A stretch of DNA of 26,282 bases from assembly GCA_937949745.1 (NCBI GenBank), contig CALECM010000029.1:1-26282 (forward strand), given 5' to 3'. The notes under the pieces were generated by a model. That model saw only the letters and a list, made by a program, of their open reading frames with translations. It made no database searches and had not been told where the DNA came from. Shown in pieces: positions 22,581 through 26,282 of the stretch (position 1 is the first letter of the stretch; each line of letters begins with the position of its first letter). A program made the position numbers and the translations under genes. This DNA comes from an uncultured Bacteroidales bacterium (lineage in GTDB: Bacteria > Bacteroidota > Bacteroidia > Bacteroidales > WCHB1-69).

Positions 22581-23074
22581 GAAGAAGGAATTATTTTTGT
22601 AATATACACGTATAATTTATTGTAATCATCAGCTTCTGTGGAAATAAAACCGTATACTTCTCTACTATCCTGTTTCAAAATTTCAATCTCATTACCGGTT
22701 CCTGAATCAATAGTAAATATTCCAAAAGGTTTTATTTCATTTTTATAACCACTATAACGAAGCGCTATTTTTATATCCGAATAATTATAAGATATCTTTT
22801 TGTTCAATAAATTAATTAATATATCCTGTTCATTGAAGTATAATTCTCCATATTTTCTTTTATTTCTTTTATGTTTGAAAACAAAAAAATCTATAAGTAA
22901 ATACAGGAAAATAAATCCAATACAATAAACCCACCAATAGGGTTTCTGAGGAAATATTATCCCTAATAAAACAGGAATAATAATAGTAAAAAAAAGAAAT
23001 ATAAAAATTGATAGATAATCTCTCGATGTCGATTTTTCGCCAGATGATGAGATTTTAAACATTAAATTATTCAT
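22481..23074 (-). CDS. Putative immunity protein 2, two-helix membrane protein
   Basis: A 197-residue protein with two adjacent membrane helices (about 20-41 and 45-64) and a C-terminal beta-rich cytoplasmic-looking domain (GELYFNEQDILINLLNKKIS, ALRYSGYKNEIKPFGIFTID, YGFISTEADDYNKLYVYITK), which could be a PH/YcxB-like fold. It is a paralogue of immunity 1. The first 140 residues differ strongly, while the last 56 (ISTEADDYN...VDCKLTVKGHLEFVRING...KEHKKTWHW) are almost identical. Its start overlaps the tail 2 stop by 8 bases. Its stop is one base from the start of tail 3. The immunity role is inferred from context. Confidence 0.6.
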   Translation of the reverse strand: MNNLMFKISSSGEKSTSRDYLSIFIFLFFTIIIPVLLGIIFPQKPYWWVYCIGFIFLYLLIDFFVFKHKRNKRKYGELYFNEQDILINLLNKKISYNYSDIKIALRYSGYKNEIKPFGIFTIDSGTGNEIEILKQDSREVYGFISTEADDYNKLYVYITKIIPSSVDCKLTVKGHLEFVRINGEIVNPKEHKKTWHW

Positions 23075-23930
23075 TTTCCTTATTTTTATTTAATTCATCA
23101 ATAGTTGTTTTTACTGCTCCTGCATCTTTATTGATATCTGATGAAACATCTATTATTTTATTTAATTGTCTAACACTTTTTTCGCTTAACCTAAATGGAT
23201 TAAGAGATTTATTTATTGCACCTAAACCCGGTAAAATTAGTGACACTATTGCCATGCCTTTATCTATATTATCAGCTTTACTTCCATAAACATTTTTACC
23301 TGTAAAAAGTACACTGCCCGTATTTACAGCATCCCACAAAGGATTTATCAAAGCCGCCCCCTGTAACACTGGACCAGCCCCTTCCATTATGACATCTTCT
23401 ACAGGACCTATCGTAAAGCCAGACCATACCTTGAGTTTTTCAACAGGATCCGATTCTTGGGATATTAATCGCCTTCTGGTTTCCCGCCTTAAACGTCGTC
23501 TTTCCTGGGAAGGGGATTCAAATATTAATTGTAAACTTACATCAACAGCAGGTAATATGTCATTCCAGGAAATATTCTCCAGCATGGGTTGGATATTTAC
23601 CTCTTGGGCAACATACCACTTACCCCTTTCATCCGGTGTATTGGTATAACCTACAATTCCTCCATATTTCTTTTGATATCGCTGTGCCTGGCCTTTCCTT
23701 CTGAAATCACCCAAAGGATCAGAGTATAATATAGGATTATTAGCAAGAGTAGAATATTGACTTAATGATGCTTCCGGCTTAGGATCTAAATTCCATCTTC
23801 TGCCCAATCTTGCGTCATATTGCCAGAATTCCGCCGTGTAACTCTCTCCTCCCCTATATATCTCATTATCTTTCTCTTGCCCATTAAAACCATACCGATA
23901 ATAGTTTTCGAAACTGTTAAGATACATCAT
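23067..23930 (-). CDS. Rhs orphan tail 2 (core end plus toxin-like C-terminus)
   Basis: A 287-residue Rhs C-terminal module. It starts MMYLNSFENYYRYGFNGQEK, identical to tail 3, and continues through the Rhs-associated core (YTAEFWQYDARLGRRWNLDP, ANNPILYSDPLGD at 64-75). A linker of about 140 residues is nearly identical to tail 1 (GQAQRYQKKYGG, YVAQEVNIQPMLENISWNDI, RRRLRRETRRRLISQ, TIGPVEDVIMEGA). The last 85 residues diverge from tail 1 (TGKNVYGSKADNIDKGMAIV, LSEKSVRQLNKII, GAVKTTIDELNKNKENE). The linker resembles pre-toxin regions of polymorphic toxins. No nuclease, deaminase or peptidase motif is visible. It lacks the YD-repeat shell, so it cannot be delivered alone; it may be silent or fused by recombination to a full-length Rhs. 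Confidence 0.8.
   Translation of the reverse strand: MMYLNSFENYYRYGFNGQEKDNEIYRGGESYTAEFWQYDARLGRRWNLDPKPEASLSQYSTLANNPILYSDPLGDFRRKGQAQRYQKKYGGIVGYTNTPDERGKWYVAQEVNIQPMLENISWNDILPAVDVSLQLIFESPSQERRRLRRETRRRLISQESDPVEKLKVWSGFTIGPVEDVIMEGAGPVLQGAALINPLWDAVNTGSVLFTGKNVYGSKADNIDKGMAIVSLILPGLGAINKSLNPFRLSEKSVRQLNKIIDVSSDINKDAGAVKTTIDELNKNKENE
23334..23800. repeat. Direct repeat copy A: Rhs core end + shared tail linker
   Basis: Near-identical to 24795-25250 (offset 1,461 at the linker). Covers the linker of tail 2 and the end of its Rhs core. Identity breaks at about 23333, inside the tail, where the variable toxin tip begins. Confidence 0.8.
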
Positions 23931-24031
23931 ATTACCAATGCCATGTCTTTTTATGTTCCTTAGGATTTACTATTTTCCCATTAATTCGAACAAATTCCAA
24001 ATGTCCTTTAACCGTTAATTTGCAATCCACA
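23831..24031. repeat. Direct repeat copy B: immunity 3' end + Rhs core start
   Basis: Partner of 22380-22580. Contains the 3' end of immunity 1 and the start of tail 2. Homology fades upstream of about 24031, where the immunity genes become different. Confidence 0.8.
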
Positions 24032-24534
24032 TTCTCAGGAAGAATTTTTGCCATAAATATATATAAGTTATTGTAGTCATCCGCTTCAGTAGAAATAAAA
24101 TTGTAAATATAGTGTTTCCCGTCATGAATAATTTCTACTTTATTACTAATACCTGTATTAAAATAAATATTACCTGGAATCAATTCAGTTTCATTTTCAT
24201 ATCCGACATATTTAATCGCCAATCGTAAAGAAGCCATATTATTAAATATTATTTCTTCATTTTCTAATTTAAGTACTATATTTTCTTTATTAAATATAAT
24301 ACATTCATTAAAAATATCTGTAGTTCTCTTCCCTTTAAATTTAATGTGAGTCAATAATTTATTTACGACCAAAAGAATAAATAGATATATTAATATCAAG
24401 TATGATTTTATAGGCAGGAATAAAATCCCTATTGGAATTCCAATACAAATTATTAAAATAGAAAATAGAGAAAAACTCTCTTTTATTCGAGAGCGCTCAC
24501 GAGAAGACATTATTTTAAAAGAAATATTTTTCAT
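23932..24534 (-). CDS. Putative immunity protein 1, two-helix membrane protein
   Basis: A 200-residue paralogue of immunity 2: two membrane helices (about 21-41 and 44-62), a variable middle (ECIIFNKENIVLKLENEEII, LRLAIKYVGYENETELIPGN) and the shared C-terminus (FISTEADDYNNLYIFMAKIL, VDCKLTVKGHLEFVRINGKI, KEHKKTWHW). Its ATG overlaps the tail 1 stop in an ATGA arrangement, the classic toxin-immunity coupling. Its stop is one base from the start of tail 2. Function is inferred. An inner-membrane immunity protein would suit a toxin acting in or at the membrane. Confidence 0.6.
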   Translation of the reverse strand: MKNISFKIMSSRERSRIKESFSLFSILIICIGIPIGILFLPIKSYLILIYLFILLVVNKLLTHIKFKGKRTTDIFNECIIFNKENIVLKLENEEIIFNNMASLRLAIKYVGYENETELIPGNIYFNTGISNKVEIIHDGKHYIYNFISTEADDYNNLYIFMAKILPENVDCKLTVKGHLEFVRINGKIVNPKEHKKTWHW

Positions 24535-25874
24535 TTTTCATTTTCTTTATCCAACTCATTTATGGTAGTTTTTGTAGCTCCTACTCCAATATTAATATAT
24601 TCACTTACTTTAATCACTTTCCCTAAATTTTTAACTCCTTCATCACTAAGGCCAAAAATATTTTTTGTTTTGTTTAATCTTCCTAAAACTGGTAAAGCAA
24701 CAGAAAGACCTGCAGAAATTTTATCAAAATTATCCGCTTCATTTCCATAAGCATCATAACCTATAAGAAGAATTGAAATCGTATTCGTAGCATTCCACAA
24801 AGGATTTATCAAAACCGCCCCCTGTAACACTGGAGCAGCCCCTTCCATTATAGCATCTTCTACAGGACCTATCGTAAAGTCAGACCATATCTTGAGTTTC
24901 TCAACAGGATCCGATTCTTGGGATATTAATCGCCTTCTGGTTTCCCGCCTTAAACGTCGTCTTTCCTGGGAAGGGGATTCAAATATTAATTGTAAACTTA
25001 CATCAACAGCAGGTAATATGTCATTCCAGGAAATATTCTCCAGCATGGGTTGGATATTTACCTCTTGGGCAACATACCACTTACCCCTTTCATCCGGTGT
25101 ATTGGTATAACCTACAACTCCTCCATATTTCTTTTGATATCGCTGTGCCTGGCCTCTCCTTCTGAAATCACCCAAAAGATCACTATACCATATCGGATTA
25201 TTCGCAAAAGTAGAATATTGGCTTAATGAAGCTTCCGGCTTGGGATCCACATTCCACCTTCTACCCAGTCTTGCATCGTATTGCCAGAACTCAGCCGTAT
25301 AACTCTGCCCCTCCCCATAAATCTCATTATCTTTCTCCTGACCGTTAAATCCATAGCGGTATAATGTCCTGCCGAACCGTTTGGGCATTGGAAAACCAAA
25401 CGGATAGTAATCGGTATAGAAATACATTTCCGGCGAATACCCCATCTCACCGTTTGTTACCAATTTTTCTAATTTCCTGTCTAAGAGGGTGGCATGCACG
25501 TTCCCGAGATGGTCCGTCAATTCATATTGGCGATGGCCCAGCCGCCGGGTGTAATTTTCAGAGGGTTGCGGAGAAGCAAACGTTTCTTCCTCCCTGCGCA
25601 AAATAGTCTTTTGGAATATCCCCAATCTTCCGCTACCGCCGTAAATGCTTTGCTCTACCACAATAAGGCGGTTCGCGGTTAATCCGTAAGTAGCTATGAT
25701 GTTTCCATTGGGATCGTGTATATAATACTGGTTGCCCCCATTACGTCCCTGGCTTTTTTTAACCTCACGCTCTCCCAAGGGAGTGTAGCGGAAAGTTAGT
25801 TCCGCACCGTTCGCTTTTTTACGGAAGCGTAATAATTTCCTAATAGTCAAATTACTAATCCCATAAGTTTTCAC
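24531..25874 (-). CDS. Rhs C-terminal module, tail 1 (longest copy, 5'-truncated core)
   Basis: A 447-residue protein. Residues 1-20 are not clearly Rhs. From about 21 come Rhs shell segments (ANGAELTFRYTPLGEREVKK, YYIHDPNGNIIATYGL, QYELTDHLGNVHATLLDRK, YYPFGFPMPKRFGRTLYRYG), then the core to ANNPIWYSDLLGD (225-236). A linker shared with tail 2 spans 237-360 and a divergent tip 361-447 (SILLIGYDAYGNEADNFDKI, FGLSDEGVKNLGKVIKV, ATKTTINELDKENEK). A full Rhs is over 1,000 residues, so most of the shell is missing. The usual DPxG is DLLG here (Pro to Leu). The stop overlaps immunity 1. It may be an orphan module or a truncated former full-length gene. Confidence 0.8.
   Translation of the reverse strand: MKTYGISNLTIRKLLRFRKKANGAELTFRYTPLGEREVKKSQGRNGGNQYYIHDPNGNIIATYGLTANRLIVVEQSIYGGSGRLGIFQKTILRREEETFASPQPSENYTRRLGHRQYELTDHLGNVHATLLDRKLEKLVTNGEMGYSPEMYFYTDYYPFGFPMPKRFGRTLYRYGFNGQEKDNEIYGEGQSYTAEFWQYDARLGRRWNVDPKPEASLSQYSTFANNPIWYSDLLGDFRRRGQAQRYQKKYGGVVGYTNTPDERGKWYVAQEVNIQPMLENISWNDILPAVDVSLQLIFESPSQERRRLRRETRRRLISQESDPVEKLKIWSDFTIGPVEDAIMEGAAPVLQGAVLINPLWNATNTISILLIGYDAYGNEADNFDKISAGLSVALPVLGRLNKTKNIFGLSDEGVKNLGKVIKVSEYINIGVGATKTTINELDKENEK
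24795..25250. repeat. Direct repeat copy B: Rhs core end + shared tail linker
   Basis: Partner of 23334-23800, in tail 1. On the core side homology continues, with more differences, to the YRYGFNGQ codons near 25355. Confidence 0.8.
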
Positions 25875-25892
25875 ATTATACCAGAAAATTTT

Positions 25893-26282
25893 TTACGGTA
25901 TAGGACTTTTAATACTAAATATTTCTCTATCCTCTGATGGTATCAATTCATTCATCATCCGGATTAAATTATCAATCCGTTTATCATAATATGTATAAAT
26001 ATAGGAAGTATGTTTATTAGTCTCATGAATAACAAAAGTTAATTTTATTGGTCTTACCGTATTATATATGATTGTTTCGACTGTAGTATTATTTGTCGAA
26101 TCATAATATACATTTTTGTCGGCCAATTCTTTAATTTCATATAATTTTTGATTGAAAGTATATTGCCAAATTTCATTTACCTTATTACTATCTAATCCTT
26201 GAAAAGGTATAAATTTAGCTTCTTCAGGAAGGCCAGCCAAAAAAGGATTACGCCAATATATCAAACCTTCCCGTTGAAGAGT
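25893..26282 (-). CDS. Unknown protein, 5' end beyond right window edge
   Basis: The frame is open to the right edge (visible part begins TLQREGLIYWRNPFLAGLPE), so the TTG at 26264 is not a proven start. About 129 residues are visible. The sequence is hydrophilic and Tyr/Asn/Ile-rich (NEIWQYTFNQKLYEIKELAD, TVETIIYNTVRPIKLTFVIH, YTYYDKRIDNLIRMMNELIP) with no membrane helix in the visible part and no motif I recognise. It ends 18 bases before the start of tail 1. Its position directly upstream of an Rhs module suggests it is the immunity gene of a preceding, out-of-window Rhs gene, but this is a guess. Confidence 0.5.
   Translation of the reverse strand, partial: TLQREGLIYWRNPFLAGLPEEAKFIPFQGLDSNKVNEIWQYTFNQKLYEIKELADKNVYYDSTNNTTVETIIYNTVRPIKLTFVIHETNKHTSYIYTYYDKRIDNLIRMMNELIPSEDREIFSIKSPIP

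Noticed and set aside
23389..23649. Open frame opposite tail 2, repeated at 24892-25110 opposite tail 1
   Set aside because: Antisense shadow that is conserved only because the two tails are near-identical DNA.
1..26282. CRISPR array, integron, prophage or IS transposase
   Set aside because: No regularly spaced short repeats, no integrase, transposase or phage structural gene was found on either strand.

Overview
The window reads as a chromosomal segment of a Bacteroidota genome, most likely order Bacteroidales. The evidence is: TAnnTTTG-type -7 promoter boxes before many genes, few Shine-Dalgarno sequences, a DUF3078-type outer-membrane protein, an RprX/RprY two-component pair, the gene order hemD-rnpA-yidD, and Rhs cores of the Bacteroidota 'YRYGFNGQEKDNE' type. 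All calls come from reading the sequence; no database search was run.

Layout. Positions 1-9684 hold housekeeping genes on the + strand: hemD (cut by the left edge), rnpA, yidD, pheT, a single-domain FAD synthase, topA, a degenerate arginase-fold protein, mscL and a DUF3078 protein. Positions 9690-9930 hold two paired inverted repeats. Positions 9941-10132 hold a promoter and a long leader in front of the magnesium transporter gene mgtE (10133-11473). On the - strand follow glnS, a periplasmic thioredoxin and a small 25-residue-repeat protein (13999 down to 11486), then a LuxC-type acyl-CoA reductase with rprX and rprY (17545 down to 14232). Two tRNAs (Pro-TGG, Arg-TCT) and a class A penicillin-binding protein follow. 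tRNA-Leu(GAG) with a strong terminator closes the housekeeping part at about 20405.

From about 20410 to the right edge lies an AT-rich accessory region. It is an array of truncated Rhs C-terminal modules ('orphan tails'), all on the - strand, each followed by a small membrane protein that is its likely immunity partner. Read in transcription order (right to left): a partial unknown gene; tail 1 + immunity 1; tail 2 + immunity 2; tail 3 (two compensating frameshifts) + immunity 3; and a decayed tail 4 that stops at a structured GGCGTG...CACGC repeat. Long near-identical blocks flank short variable blocks made of toxin tip plus start of the immunity gene. This is the layout expected if cassettes are swapped by homologous recombination.

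The most interesting signal is the mgtE leader. It encodes an 18-codon upstream ORF starting Met-Asp-Glu-Gly-Pro. The stop codon of that ORF lies in the 5' arm of a strong hairpin, and the 3' arm of the same hairpin is complementary to the perfect Shine-Dalgarno of mgtE. Two mutually exclusive structures follow. This looks like a translational attenuator that would switch mgtE on when ribosomes fail to finish the leader peptide, analogous in logic but not in sequence to enterobacterial MgtL.
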